The notes under the pieces were generated by a model. It was not told the origin of the DNA. It made no database searches and saw only the letters and a list, made by a program, of their open reading frames with translations. The translations under genes and the position numbers were made by a program. From CAIXSC01 sp046349935 (lineage in GTDB: Bacteria; Planctomycetota; Planctomycetia; Pirellulales; Pirellulaceae), in the NCBI GenBank assembly GCA_046349935.1, contig JAXMBK010000003.1, forward strand, positions 372,001 to 436,000: 64,000 nt of DNA, written 5' to 3'. Every line of letters starts with the position of its first letter. The stretch's first letter is position 1. Below, piece after piece: positions 8,588 through 17,958 of the stretch.

Positions 8588-9697
8588 CTAGCGTCCGCGT
8601 TTGCGATCCTCAACCGGCTCGGCCTTGTCCCATTTCTGCGCCAGTTCGTCCGCCGAAGGCGTTTCCAGCGGGCGGACGATGCGGAACCCGACATGCAGAG
8701 CGTCGGTCAGGTACCAGATGCTTTTGGGCTGCTGCGGATCTTGCTGCTTCCAGTCTTCGACCGACTTATCGCGGGCGGCGCTGCGCAGCTTGACCGCTTC
8801 GGCATCCCACGAGCCGCCGCGGACCACGCGTCCCCACTCGGTCTTCGGGACCAGCAGCGGGTTCACGGAAAGCTTCTCCGTGAACAGGCTGTAGTGGGGC
8901 TGATATTGGTCCAAGACCCATTCCGACACGTTGCCGTGCATGTCGTGCAAGCCCCAGGGGTTGGGCTTCTTCTTGCCGACGGGATGGTATTTGTCTTCCG
9001 AATTGTCGACGTTCCACGCGTATTCCCCCAACTTTTCGGCGTCGTCGCCGAACGAATAGGCGGTGGTGGTCCCGGCGCGGCACGCGTACTCCCATTCGGC
9101 CTCGGTCGGCAGTCGGTAGTAACGCCCTGTTTTCGCCGACAACCATTGGCAATAGGTGCGTGCGGCCAATTGGGTCATGCAGATCGCCGGGTAGCCCCGC
9201 TTGCCCATACCGAACGTCATATCCGTATAGGGCGCAGTAGGTTGCGACAACTGATACTCATTAGCGTCTTTGTCGCGAGCGTTCTCGGCGACCTTGGCCA
9301 AATTGCGGCGTTGGATGTCCAAGTCGAACATCCAGATTTCATAGGCGTCCCACGTGATCTCGCACTTGCTCATCCAAAACGGTCCGACTTGCACCTCGTG
9401 CTGCGGACCTTCGTCTTCCCCGCGCCCCGATTCGCCCGCCGGGCTCCCCATCAGGAACTTGCCGCCCTTGATCGGCAGCATCTCGATCGCAATTTCCGTA
9501 TGCTCGATCTTCTCGCTGTACTTCTGCATCTCGGCTTCCGTCTTGGCTGCCGATGCGGGGATCTCGAGCGCCGGGGCCTGGGCATAAACGGCACGCACGT
9601 CACAAGCGGTCCAAGCGACAACGCCTGCCAGCGCCGCACCCGCCACGCCCGTGAAAACTGCTTGCCACTGGCGCGCCGCCGTAATTAGTCTGAACAT
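8588..9697 (-). CDS. SUMF1/formylglycine-generating-enzyme-like secreted protein lacking active-site cysteines
   Basis: 369 residues with an N-terminal signal segment (about 15-40). The FGE-sulfatase fold is clear: IKGGKFLMGSPAGE, GPFWMSKCEITWDAYE, ARTYCQWLSAKTGRYYRLPTEAEWEYACR, LHDMHGNVSEWV and VVRGGSWDAEAVKLRSAARD. Real formylglycine-generating enzymes carry the copper-binding cysteine pair in the segment after RGGSW; here that segment is DAEAVKLRSAARD with no Cys. It is therefore probably a non-catalytic SUMF1-domain protein (binding or scaffold role) rather than the sulfatase activator, although a sulfatase lies 18 kb away. Divergent from apbE with 86 bp between them. Confidence 0.9.
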   Translation of the reverse strand: MFRLITAARQWQAVFTGVAGAALAGVVAWTACDVRAVYAQAPALEIPASAAKTEAEMQKYSEKIEHTEIAIEMLPIKGGKFLMGSPAGESGRGEDEGPQHEVQVGPFWMSKCEITWDAYEIWMFDLDIQRRNLAKVAENARDKDANEYQLSQPTAPYTDMTFGMGKRGYPAICMTQLAARTYCQWLSAKTGRYYRLPTEAEWEYACRAGTTTAYSFGDDAEKLGEYAWNVDNSEDKYHPVGKKKPNPWGLHDMHGNVSEWVLDQYQPHYSLFTEKLSVNPLLVPKTEWGRVVRGGSWDAEAVKLRSAARDKSVEDWKQQDPQQPKSIWYLTDALHVGFRIVRPLETPSADELAQKWDKAEPVEDRKRGR

Positions 9698-9783
9698 GGA
9701 GGCAAAGTCCTTCGAGTCAAATACTTAACAAGCTCTTTTCCTGGGCCGCCTGCAAATGCGGCTCCACCAGGCGGTCAACTCCC

Positions 9784-10932
9784 ATGCTGGGTCCGATCTT
9801 CGTCTGCTGCCTCGCAGGCAGCTGCCTACTGAGCGGCGACCTGAACCAGGTCGGCTCGCCAGCCGAGCGTTCCTCCGAACCGCAGCTCCAACGGTTCGAG
9901 CGCACGGAGATCCACATGGGCACGTCGTTCAGCGTCGTATTGTACGCAGCCGACGAACCCCATGCCACTCGGGCCCTCGACGCCGCCTTCGCACGCATCC
10001 AATCGCTCGACAAGACCCTCAGCGACTATGACGAGCAGAGCGAATTGAGCCGACTCAGCGCTCGGTCGCCGACCCGGGCGCCGGTGCGCGTCAGCGACGA
10101 CCTGTGGCGGGCCTTATCCAGGTCGGTCGAGTTTTCGCGGGCGACTGACGGTGCGTTCGACATCACCCTCGGCCAACTCACCCGACTCTGGCGCCGCTCG
10201 CGTCGCCAAAAACAACTGCCGACCCCCGAACGGCTCGCCGCCGCCCTGGCGGCCTCCGGTTACCAGCATCTGCGTCTCCACTCCGATTCGCAATCCGTCG
10301 AGTTGCTGCGGCCCAACATGCGGCTCGACGCGGGCGGCATCGGCCAGGGACTGGCGGCCGACGAGGCGCTCGAGGCGCTGCGAAAAGCGGGCGTGACGCG
10401 GGCGATCATCAATGCCAGCGGCGACCTGCGAGCGGGCGATCCGCCGCCAGGGCAGACAGGCTGGAAGGTCGGCATCGCGCCGCTCGATCCGCAGTCGCCG
10501 CCGAGCCGCTTTCTGGAGATCGCCAACTCGGCCGTCTCCACGTCGGGAGACGCGTTTCAATTCGTCGAGATCGACGGCCGCCGGTACGCACACATCGTCG
10601 ACCCGAAGACGGGTCTCGGACTTTCCACGCGAATGAGCGTCACGATCGCGGCGTCCGATTGCACCACCGCCGACGCACTGGCCACCGCCGTTTGCGTGTT
10701 GGGCCCCGAACGGGGACTGGCGTTCGTCGAGTCGCAGCCGGGGTTGGGCGCCTACCTGGTTTATTTGGACGAATCAGGAAGCGCGGCCGTCCGCACGTCG
10801 TCGCGCTTCGATGCGTTTGATTTGTCGCGAGTCGCCGCGATGAGCATACCGCCGACGCAACCAGCCTTGGAGCGGAAGACGGGCGTCCGACGCCGTCCCG
10901 TTCGCCGCCTGCCCCTCTTCCACTCACGCTAA
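9784..10932 (+). CDS. apbE: FAD:protein FMN transferase (ApbE family)
   Basis: 382 residues, ATG start; no strong ribosome site is visible. The N-terminus (MLGPIFVCCLAGSC) resembles a lipoprotein signal with Cys at about 14. ApbE motifs in order: MGTSFSVVLYA, FDITLGQLTRLWR, LDAGGIGQGLAADEAL, INASGDLRA, AHIVDPKTGLGLST and SVTIAASDCTTADALATAVCVLG with the metal-binding Asp/Thr region. By family it moves FMN from FAD onto Thr/Ser of exported electron-transfer proteins. An Arg-rich tail of about 35 residues follows the conserved domain. The stop lies 9 bp before the start of the giant membrane protein, so the two are probably co-transcribed. No typical flavinylation site was seen in that neighbour. 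Confidence 0.9.
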   Translation: MLGPIFVCCLAGSCLLSGDLNQVGSPAERSSEPQLQRFERTEIHMGTSFSVVLYAADEPHATRALDAAFARIQSLDKTLSDYDEQSELSRLSARSPTRAPVRVSDDLWRALSRSVEFSRATDGAFDITLGQLTRLWRRSRRQKQLPTPERLAAALAASGYQHLRLHSDSQSVELLRPNMRLDAGGIGQGLAADEALEALRKAGVTRAIINASGDLRAGDPPPGQTGWKVGIAPLDPQSPPSRFLEIANSAVSTSGDAFQFVEIDGRRYAHIVDPKTGLGLSTRMSVTIAASDCTTADALATAVCVLGPERGLAFVESQPGLGAYLVYLDESGSAAVRTSSRFDAFDLSRVAAMSIPPTQPALERKTGVRRRPVRRLPLFHSR

Positions 10933-10941
10933 GGTGCGCCG

Positions 10942-13900
10942 ATGGACCTGATCGCAGTTTGCGCACCACTGGCCTTCGCCCTGATCCTGGGCGGCATCAT
11001 CACGATCGTCATCGCGGTCGTTCGCGCCAACCGGCCGCCCTCCCCTTCCCCGACGCACGCGCCGCCGCCGCCGCCTCTGCACTCCACGCCGCCCGCCGCC
11101 GCCGCGCCCGCGTCGCTCGCGACCTTGGCGCCCTCCGTGGAAGAGGTCGCCCAAGGCGCACCAGACGTCGCTCAGCGCGACGCACTGGCCACGATGCGTC
11201 AATTGCGAAGGTGGCAGTTGGCGGGACAGATCGACGACGGCACGCACGCACGTCTCGTGCAGTTGGCCCGCCAGTCGCTACTTGAGGCGTCGCCGCCGCC
11301 CTCTCCCGCCGAATCACGCGTCGCGGCCGCTCCCATCGCACCACAAACTGTGGCCGTCGGCAGCGAGATCGTCGAGGCGGTGGTGGTCGCGTCGCCGACT
11401 CCGACGCCTACGCCGGCCAAGCCCGCCTTCCCGCTGCATCCGCTCGATCGTCCCGACGAGTTGGAACGGCCGCGCGAGCCTTCGGCGCCGCGACGAGCGT
11501 TGGCGGACGTGCTGCAAGCATTCATGGAAGAGCGGAACATCCGTTGGGGCGAAATCATTAGCGGCGTGCTGATCGTCGTCAGCGCCGTAGGGCTCGTCGT
11601 GAGCCTCCGCGCGACCTTGCGCAATACGATTCCCTATTTCCCGGCGCTGTTGTTCTTGGGCGTGACCGGCGGCATTCATCTGGCAGGCCACTATTCGCTG
11701 CGCCGCTGGAACCTGCGTTCGACCAGCCGCGGCGTGCTCGTCATCGGCACGCTGCTCATCCCGCTCAATTTCTTGGCTTCCATTCTTCTGTCAGGCAGCG
11801 GCGAATCGCAGCGCGCCGCAACCGATCCTTGGTTCCTCGCAGCGCTCGTGATCGGCGCCGGCGCGTTCAGCTTCATGGTCTGGAAGGCGTCCGCCGCCTT
11901 GCTCAGCTACGGTCGGTGGCGGTGGCTCGTCGCCCTCATCGGCCCGTCGCTTTCCCAAATCGCAGTGCACCGCTTAGCGCCCGAATCGCCGACGCTTGCC
12001 AGTTCGCTCGCCCTACTCGCGCTCCCCGCATTTTGCTTGCTGATCCCCGCCTGGCACGCGCTCTATCTGGGCCGTCGACGACGACGCGCGACGACGCGTT
12101 TCGCGCAGCGTCTCTTGTTCGATCTGTCGCTCGCCGCCTACGCCGCGTTGGTTCCACTTGGCATCCTGATCGCCCGCGCCGCCGATCGCCGCGAGGCGCT
12201 GGCCTGCGCGGCGCCGTTCGTCAGCTTGCTGGGTGGAGTTCTGCTGGCGCACGGTGTCTTGCTCTATCGGCGTTGGACGGAGCCCCGTCACGCCTTGCTG
12301 CGCACGATCGGCATGGCGCTGGTCGTCCAAGGCGTGCTCGGCCTGTTCTTGGCGCTCGGATTCGCCTGGCCGACGCCGCTGATCTTGATCGGGCTATGCC
12401 TGCTGAATTTTGTGCTGCTTTCGACGCTGGCCGTCGGTTCCGACGCGGCCGTGCTCTATGCGGCGGGCGGAGGTTCGCTGCTATTGGCGGCGTTCGTCGA
12501 ACAGCTGCGCGAACGAGATCCGCTGGCCGGTTCGCGCGATGAGATTGGTCGCCGACTCATCGACCTCGCATTCACTAGCACCTCGACCTACACCCTGCTC
12601 GCCGCGTTTGTCGCGGCGTCGCTCGTCGCGTTGGCGGCGAGTCGCCTGCGGCGGCCGGCGCTGCGCGATGGGTACGCCATCATTGCGTTAGCGACGTTTG
12701 CGAGCGCGACCGCCATCACCTCCATCGTAGGATTCGTGCGCGGTCCCGCGGCGGGCGGCGATGACGCCGCGTGGTTGTTCGCACTGTTAGCGAGCCTCGT
12801 CGCGGTCGTCTCGTTCACCCAGCGACGATCGGCGGCGACGATCGTCGCGTGCCTCTTGCTGGGCGCCATGTTGCTGCACGGCGGCTTGTTTCATTCGACG
12901 CTCCGCGAACAACTGGCGGTGCGTTTGACGCATCCCTGGGTCGCACTGACGACGGCCTGGGCCTTCGCCGCGTCGATCTACGCGATCATCGCGGCGCTCG
13001 TCGGCTGGCACACGGTGCGCGAGTGGTCTTCGGGGCGATGCTTCGCTTGGTCCTTGCCGCTTCATCGCCTCGCTGAACCAGGAAAATGGTGGCCCGACGT
13101 CGTCTTGCCGGCCGCTCGAATCGCCCAAGTCGTCTCCGTCGCAGCCCTGGCCGGCGTCGTTTGGCACATGCGCGACGACTACACGGCGGCCGCCTGCGCC
13201 GCCTCGTCCCTCGTCCTCGTGTGGCTCGTCGCGGCACGGCTGGAAGGACGTACGGCGTGGCTCAACTCGGCTCAGATTCTGTCCGGATTCGCCGTCATCT
13301 TGGCCGCGATCGCGTGGGCCAGTCGTCAACCTTGGTGGACAGGATACGTCGTCGACCTCCGTTTCGCCCCCTGGCTGCTCATCGCACTGGCAGCCTGGAG
13401 CGTGGTGTGCGGGGAACTGCGGCGCGCGGCAGCGACGTGGGGGCGGCGCTTTCCGACGCCGCCTTGGAAGTGCGAAGCCTACGCGCCTGCGGCGCTCGCC
13501 GTCGGTCTACTCGCTCTGAGCGTCGCGGCGGCGTGGCCCAGTTTGATCGCCGAGTGGTCCGGCGACTTGGGCGTCGCCGACTTTGCGCGACGCCTGCCCC
13601 TCGCCGCTCCCGATCGACTCGACCTGCGCGCTATGTGGGGCGCTGCGGCGGCGGTCGTCGTCGCCGTGCGAGTTTGCTTGCCGAAGTGGTCGCGAACGGC
13701 GGCTTGGAACAGTCTCTGGCTCGCGACGTTGGCTGCGCCGCCGCTCCTTGCCGCCTCGTTCCTGCAACAACAAGCGGGCGCGACGACGCTGCGCTGGGCG
13801 TCCGCCGCCTGGACGATCGGCTGGCTGTGCATCGTGAGTTTGCCGAGCGGCGCACGCCCCTGGATCGTGCGTTGGTTGGCCGGTCCGCTCGACGACGACG

Positions 13901-16900
13901 AATCCCCTTCGCAAGCCGATTCGGACGCTTCACGAACCGGCGACGACGCCGAGTGCGACGCGTCGCTCCTGGGCGCCGTCCGCGATGCGACGCTCGCTAT
14001 GGGCCTGTTGGCAGTGCTCGGACTCACGACGTACGACGTACTGAGATTGGCCTCGGGGCGCACGCCGGAGGGGCCGGCCGTCGAATCGCTGTTCAAACAA
14101 ATGGGCGTCGCATGGTCGTACGGTGCGCCGCTCGCCGCGATAGCGCTCGCGTGCCTCGCGGCCGCCATGCGATTCCAACTGCCGCGTTGGGCGCTCGCCG
14201 GCAATCTGACGACGTGCTATCTGGCGGCGTTGGTCAGCCTCATCCCGCCGCTCCTCTCGGGTCGATCCTTCGACGACTCGGTCTTGCTGACGCTGTTGTA
14301 TTGGCTCGTCGCCGCGCAAGCCGCCTATGGCGTCGTCTGGCGAATGGCGTTTGCGCGCATCGAACCCGACGATCACTCGGGCGCCTGGCGTACGCATTGG
14401 TGGCTCTTCCATGTCTCGGTCGTGCTGCAGACGCTCCGTCTCGTCGTCTTCGTTTTCCTGGACCATCAAGCGGCGTCTCGCTCGCTGCTGCCGACCATCG
14501 CCAGTCCGCTCGCCGCCGTCTCGGCGTTGCTGGCAGGCGCGTATTGGGTCGCGACGCTGGTGCGACCGCCGTGCGGTCGGAGCGTCTGCGGGATGACGCG
14601 CATCGACGGTCTGATTGCTTGGAATCTAGCGGCGATCCCGATCCTGGCCGTCGCGGTGGACGTACTCCGCTGGCGATTCGACGCCAACGCGCCGCCGATC
14701 GCCTGGCACGTCCTCGAAGTCGGCTGGCTCGCCGTCGCCCTGCTCGCCGCCTTCCGCCCCGCGACGCCGTTTCGAGCGGAGGCGACTGGCGTCTATCGAG
14801 CGTTTGCCGGGCCGCTCGGACTTGGCACGCGACTGTGGGGCCTGCTGCTGGGCGGTGCGTTGATCCTGATTGCGTTAAGCCAGCGCGACGCCCGGCGCGA
14901 TCATCCGGCTCAAACGATCGCCGTCCTCGCCGGATTGCAGGCGCTTGCGACCGTGCTCGCCGTGCGAGAACGACGACGTCTCTTTGCGTTCTTGTCTTTC
15001 CTCCTCCCGTGGCTCATCGCCTTCGCCGGCATTCAGTGGATCTGGCCCAGTCCTCGCTTTCAGGCGCCCGCCGACTTGCCGGCGTTCGTCTTGACTTGCA
15101 TGACGGCGTGGAGTTCGCTGTGGCTTGTGATTGAGAGCCATCTCCAGACGCGCGGCGAAGTCGGACTCTGCCCGACGCCGGTCCGCCTGCGTCCCCATCG
15201 GTTCGGCGCTTGGTTCACGGTCGTCGCCGCGACGCTTGTCTTCGGCGGCCTCTGGATCGGGCGCACCCTCGACGGCCGCGTTCTGAATCCGTCGCTTGTC
15301 GTTCGCTGGTCGGCTCCGAGCGTGCTGGTGTGGATACTCGTCGCCGCACTCGTCACGCACCTGCTAGCGACGCTGTGGGATCGTCGGTCGCGCACGGCTC
15401 TGTTCCTGTTGTATCTGGCCGGCGTTCCGCTCGGGAGCCTCTTGGTCGACGCCTTGGGACTCGACTTCGGCCATTCGGTGCTCGTCTTTGCGTGGCTGAT
15501 CTCTCTGCAGGCGTTGGCTGCCAGCTATCTGTGGAACCGCGGCATCCGCGTCGCGTTGGCGGCCGAGCGTCTCGGCATTGCCGCGCCGCTGGAGGGATTA
15601 CAGCGGACCGCGCTGTGGCTGCCGCTGACGAACTTACTAGTCTTCGCGACGACGATCTTCGTCGCGTTCGCGCTGGTGCTCGAACGGGACGAACGATCGG
15701 CCCGCACGCTGGCCGCCCTGCTTCCGCTATGCGCCGCGTTCGGCGCGGCGTTTCTCGTACAGAAGGAACGTCGCACTTGGGCGCCGCATGCGGCGTTGTT
15801 CGCGGCGGCCTGTGCGGGAATTCTCATGAGTTGGGCCGATCTGCCCCCGGGGCTCGACCACGAACAGTGGCTGCGACGCGCGATGCGCGCCTTGATGGGA
15901 CTGGTCGGCTTCACGTTCGTGTACGCCGTCGTCGCGCGACGACTCGTACGTTGGCCGGCCGTGTGGATCGATGCGCTCCGCTCGACCGGTCGAACGCTCG
16001 CGGCGGCGTCGATCCTGGCGCTGCTGGTCGTCCTCGCCCTCGAGGCCGCCGCGTACCAGCGCGGCGTCAGCGCGGCGATGGCGAGCAACCTGGAGGTGGT
16101 CGCCGTCGCGCTGACGCTCGTCGGACTGGCAGTCGGCCTGATCGCCTTGGCGCTGTGGCCTGACCGGCCCGCCGGCGCCGACTCCGAACCAACCGTCGCG
16201 GCGCCGTCGGCCGACGAACCACTTACAGACTGGCTGGCGCGAGCGACCGGCGCCGCGAACCGCAGCGAACTGGTGCGCATGGCCTGCGTCTACGGCGCTC
16301 AATTCGTGGTGGCGCTATCGTTCGCCCATCTGTACTTGACTCGGCCCCAATGGTTCGAGGGGGAACTGCGCTACTACTGGCCGTACATCGTGCTGGCGAT
16401 CGCGTTTGGAGGCGTGGCGATCGGCGAGTTGGTACAGCGCTGGGGCGGACGCGTGCTATCGGAACCGCTGCAGCGCACCGGCATGCTCCTGCCGCTCGTC
16501 CCCGCCTTGGGCTGGTGGATCGCCGGCTCGCGCACCGACTACTCGCTGCTGTTGTTTTTGATCGGACTGCTGTATGTGGCGACGAGCGTTTTGCGGCGGT
16601 CGTGGTGGAGTCGGCTGGCGGCGGCGGTGGCGGGCAACGGCGCGATCTGGGCGCTATTGCAAAAGTGGGATGGGTTCTCAATCGCCGATCATCCCCAGTT
16701 GTGGCTGGTCCCTCCGGCCGCGTCGGTGATTGCGGCGGTGCACTGGAACCGCCGCCAGTTGTCGCCGGCGCAAGCGGCGTCGCTGCGTTATGCGTCGATG
16801 GCGGTGATCTATCTGAGTTCGGCGAGCGAGTTGTTCATCACGGGAATTGGCGAGAGCCTTTGGCCGCCGTTGATCCTGTTGTCGCTCTCGCTGGCCGGCA

Positions 16901-17136
16901 TGTTGCTGGGGATGGCGCTGCGCGTGCGCGCATTTTTGTTTTTGGGCGCGATCTTTGTGCTGCTGTCGCTCGTAAGCATGGTCTGGCACGCGTCGCGCAG
17001 CATCGAGCATGTCTGGCCCTGGTGGGCCTTCGGCATCTGCTCGGGCCTGCTGATCCTGACGTTCTTCGGCCTGTTTGAGAAGAAGCGTCCGGAACTGATG
17101 GCGCTCGTGGAACGCCTGCGAGCCTGGGAAAAGTAA
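10942..17136 (+). CDS. Giant polytopic membrane protein of unknown function (2064 aa)
   Basis: I do not recognise a characterised family. One N-terminal helix (about residues 5-27) is followed by about 170 residues of Pro/Ala/Ser-rich sequence containing a short helical segment (MRQLRRWQLAGQIDD, resembling short-oligomerisation modules). From FMEERNIRWGEIISGVLIVV (about 195) to the end there is an almost unbroken series of hydrophobic helices, several dozen by eye, with short Arg/Trp/Asp loops. One acidic loop (about 978-1005) and one hydrophilic insert (about 1745-1775) interrupt it. The first helices (RWGEII..G then PYFPALLFLGV) recall DUF2339/DUF2157-type proteins in style only. AAGG sits just before the ATG, 9 bp after apbE. 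The frame is intact over 6.2 kb with consistent GC-rich third positions, so I regard it as a real gene. Confidence 0.85.
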   Translation: MDLIAVCAPLAFALILGGIITIVIAVVRANRPPSPSPTHAPPPPPLHSTPPAAAAPASLATLAPSVEEVAQGAPDVAQRDALATMRQLRRWQLAGQIDDGTHARLVQLARQSLLEASPPPSPAESRVAAAPIAPQTVAVGSEIVEAVVVASPTPTPTPAKPAFPLHPLDRPDELERPREPSAPRRALADVLQAFMEERNIRWGEIISGVLIVVSAVGLVVSLRATLRNTIPYFPALLFLGVTGGIHLAGHYSLRRWNLRSTSRGVLVIGTLLIPLNFLASILLSGSGESQRAATDPWFLAALVIGAGAFSFMVWKASAALLSYGRWRWLVALIGPSLSQIAVHRLAPESPTLASSLALLALPAFCLLIPAWHALYLGRRRRRATTRFAQRLLFDLSLAAYAALVPLGILIARAADRREALACAAPFVSLLGGVLLAHGVLLYRRWTEPRHALLRTIGMALVVQGVLGLFLALGFAWPTPLILIGLCLLNFVLLSTLAVGSDAAVLYAAGGGSLLLAAFVEQLRERDPLAGSRDEIGRRLIDLAFTSTSTYTLLAAFVAASLVALAASRLRRPALRDGYAIIALATFASATAITSIVGFVRGPAAGGDDAAWLFALLASLVAVVSFTQRRSAATIVACLLLGAMLLHGGLFHSTLREQLAVRLTHPWVALTTAWAFAASIYAIIAALVGWHTVREWSSGRCFAWSLPLHRLAEPGKWWPDVVLPAARIAQVVSVAALAGVVWHMRDDYTAAACAASSLVLVWLVAARLEGRTAWLNSAQILSGFAVILAAIAWASRQPWWTGYVVDLRFAPWLLIALAAWSVVCGELRRAAATWGRRFPTPPWKCEAYAPAALAVGLLALSVAAAWPSLIAEWSGDLGVADFARRLPLAAPDRLDLRAMWGAAAAVVVAVRVCLPKWSRTAAWNSLWLATLAAPPLLAASFLQQQAGATTLRWASAAWTIGWLCIVSLPSGARPWIVRWLAGPLDDDESPSQADSDASRTGDDAECDASLLGAVRDATLAMGLLAVLGLTTYDVLRLASGRTPEGPAVESLFKQMGVAWSYGAPLAAIALACLAAAMRFQLPRWALAGNLTTCYLAALVSLIPPLLSGRSFDDSVLLTLLYWLVAAQAAYGVVWRMAFARIEPDDHSGAWRTHWWLFHVSVVLQTLRLVVFVFLDHQAASRSLLPTIASPLAAVSALLAGAYWVATLVRPPCGRSVCGMTRIDGLIAWNLAAIPILAVAVDVLRWRFDANAPPIAWHVLEVGWLAVALLAAFRPATPFRAEATGVYRAFAGPLGLGTRLWGLLLGGALILIALSQRDARRDHPAQTIAVLAGLQALATVLAVRERRRLFAFLSFLLPWLIAFAGIQWIWPSPRFQAPADLPAFVLTCMTAWSSLWLVIESHLQTRGEVGLCPTPVRLRPHRFGAWFTVVAATLVFGGLWIGRTLDGRVLNPSLVVRWSAPSVLVWILVAALVTHLLATLWDRRSRTALFLLYLAGVPLGSLLVDALGLDFGHSVLVFAWLISLQALAASYLWNRGIRVALAAERLGIAAPLEGLQRTALWLPLTNLLVFATTIFVAFALVLERDERSARTLAALLPLCAAFGAAFLVQKERRTWAPHAALFAAACAGILMSWADLPPGLDHEQWLRRAMRALMGLVGFTFVYAVVARRLVRWPAVWIDALRSTGRTLAAASILALLVVLALEAAAYQRGVSAAMASNLEVVAVALTLVGLAVGLIALALWPDRPAGADSEPTVAAPSADEPLTDWLARATGAANRSELVRMACVYGAQFVVALSFAHLYLTRPQWFEGELRYYWPYIVLAIAFGGVAIGELVQRWGGRVLSEPLQRTGMLLPLVPALGWWIAGSRTDYSLLLFLIGLLYVATSVLRRSWWSRLAAAVAGNGAIWALLQKWDGFSIADHPQLWLVPPAASVIAAVHWNRRQLSPAQAASLRYASMAVIYLSSASELFITGIGESLWPPLILLSLSLAGMLLGMALRVRAFLFLGAIFVLLSLVSMVWHASRSIEHVWPWWAFGICSGLLILTFFGLFEKKRPELMALVERLRAWEK

Positions 17137-17159
17137 GTCCGATTTCGTCCCAAAGACGC

Positions 17160-17189
17160 TCGACAACGGCTTGCCCGCCCTCCTAGAAT
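17160..17189 (+). promoter_or_regulatory. Possible sigma-70-type promoter of the small secreted protein
   Basis: TCGACA (17160-17165) and TAGAAT (17184-17189) are separated by 18 bp, 66 bp upstream of the ATG at 17256. Both boxes are near consensus, but planctomycete promoters are poorly defined, so this is only a candidate. Confidence 0.3.
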
Positions 17190-17255
17190 GACCCGGCCGT
17201 GCCAAGGATCAATCGTTGTTTGTGGGAACTGTTTACCATTTGAAGGAGGTTTCTG

Positions 17256-17816
17256 ATGAAGAAACTAGTCGCCGCCTGTGCGGTCGCCGTGTTCGCCTTT
17301 GCGGGCGTTGTGTTGGCCGCGGACAGTGTGAAGTCGGGTCTGCCGGTGGGTCAAAGCGTCCCGGCGTTCAATGTGACCGATTGCACCGGTCCGAACGAAG
17401 GCAAGACGCTGTGCTACCGTTGCCAGTACGGGAATCGCCCCGTCGTCGCCGTGTTCACTCGCCGTCTGTCGGACGACCTGTCGGGCTTGGTGAAGGAGCT
17501 CGATGCGGCCGTCGGTTCGCACAAGGACAAGGACCTGAAGTCGTTCGTCGTCTACATGACTGATGAACCGGACGCTGCCGATTCGAAGCTGAAGGCCATG
17601 GCCAGCAGCGGCAAGATCAGCAAGAACGTTCCGCTCACCGTCTTCCAGACCAGCGAAGGTCCGGACGGCTACCAGATCTCGCCGGAAGCCGACGTCACGA
17701 TCTTGGTGTGGAACAAGTCGAAGGTTGCTGCCAACGAAGCGTTCGGCAAGGGCCAGAAGGTTTCGGCCGACGATGTGAAGCGCGTCGTCGCCAGCGTTCA
17801 GAAGGCGCTGAAGTAG
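17256..17816 (+). CDS. Small secreted protein, thioredoxin-fold candidate
   Basis: 186 residues with a perfect AAGGAGG ribosome site 7 bases before the ATG, suggesting high expression. A signal peptide (MKKLVAACAVAVFAFAGVVLAAD) is followed by LPVGQSVPAFNVTDCTGP, a peroxiredoxin/AhpC-like opening, then TLCYRCQYGNRPVVAVFTR. The Cys pair CYRC sits where thioredoxin-fold proteins often place CxxC, and VVAVFTR and the later VPLTVFQT (cis-Pro-like) fit that fold. The segment DVTILVWNKSKVAANEAF ends the domain. Function is not established; a periplasmic redox role is inference. Strong downstream structures (17833-17858 and 17894-17926) suggest a single-gene transcript. Confidence 0.8.
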   Translation: MKKLVAACAVAVFAFAGVVLAADSVKSGLPVGQSVPAFNVTDCTGPNEGKTLCYRCQYGNRPVVAVFTRRLSDDLSGLVKELDAAVGSHKDKDLKSFVVYMTDEPDAADSKLKAMASSGKISKNVPLTVFQTSEGPDGYQISPEADVTILVWNKSKVAANEAFGKGQKVSADDVKRVVASVQKALK

Positions 17817-17832
17817 TCCATTGACCCGCGAC

Positions 17833-17858
17833 GGCTTCGGCGGTTCGCCGCCGAAGCC
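17833..17858 (+). other. Very stable UUCG-capped hairpin in the 3' UTR
   Basis: GGCTTCGGCGG and CCGCCGAAGCC form a perfect 11-bp stem closed by a TTCG tetraloop, 17 bp after the stop codon. The flanking CGCGA and TCGCG can extend the pairing. There is no T-tract, so it is more likely an mRNA-stabilising 3' structure than the terminator itself. Confidence 0.6.
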
Positions 17859-17893
17859 GGCTCGCGATCCAGGCATCCTTGAGCCGGCTTGCC

Positions 17894-17926
17894 AGCCCGT
17901 CGACGAAAATCGCGACGGGCTTTTTT
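17894..17926 (+). terminator. Rho-independent terminator
   Basis: AGCCCGTCG (17894-17902) pairs with CGACGGGCT (17913-17921), followed directly by a run of T. It closes the transcript of the small secreted protein at 17256-17816. Confidence 0.85.
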
Positions 17927-17958
17927 CGTAGACCTTTCGCCCCGCAGGAGCGCGCCCT

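Noticed and set aside
13086..15134. 682-codon plus-strand frame inside the giant membrane protein gene
   Set aside because: Arg-rich shadow in another frame; the 10942-17136 frame is continuous and has membrane-protein composition.
10942..17136. ApbE flavinylation site in the giant membrane protein
   Set aside because: I looked for the (S/T)GA(S/T)xT-type motif in the protein and did not see a convincing match.
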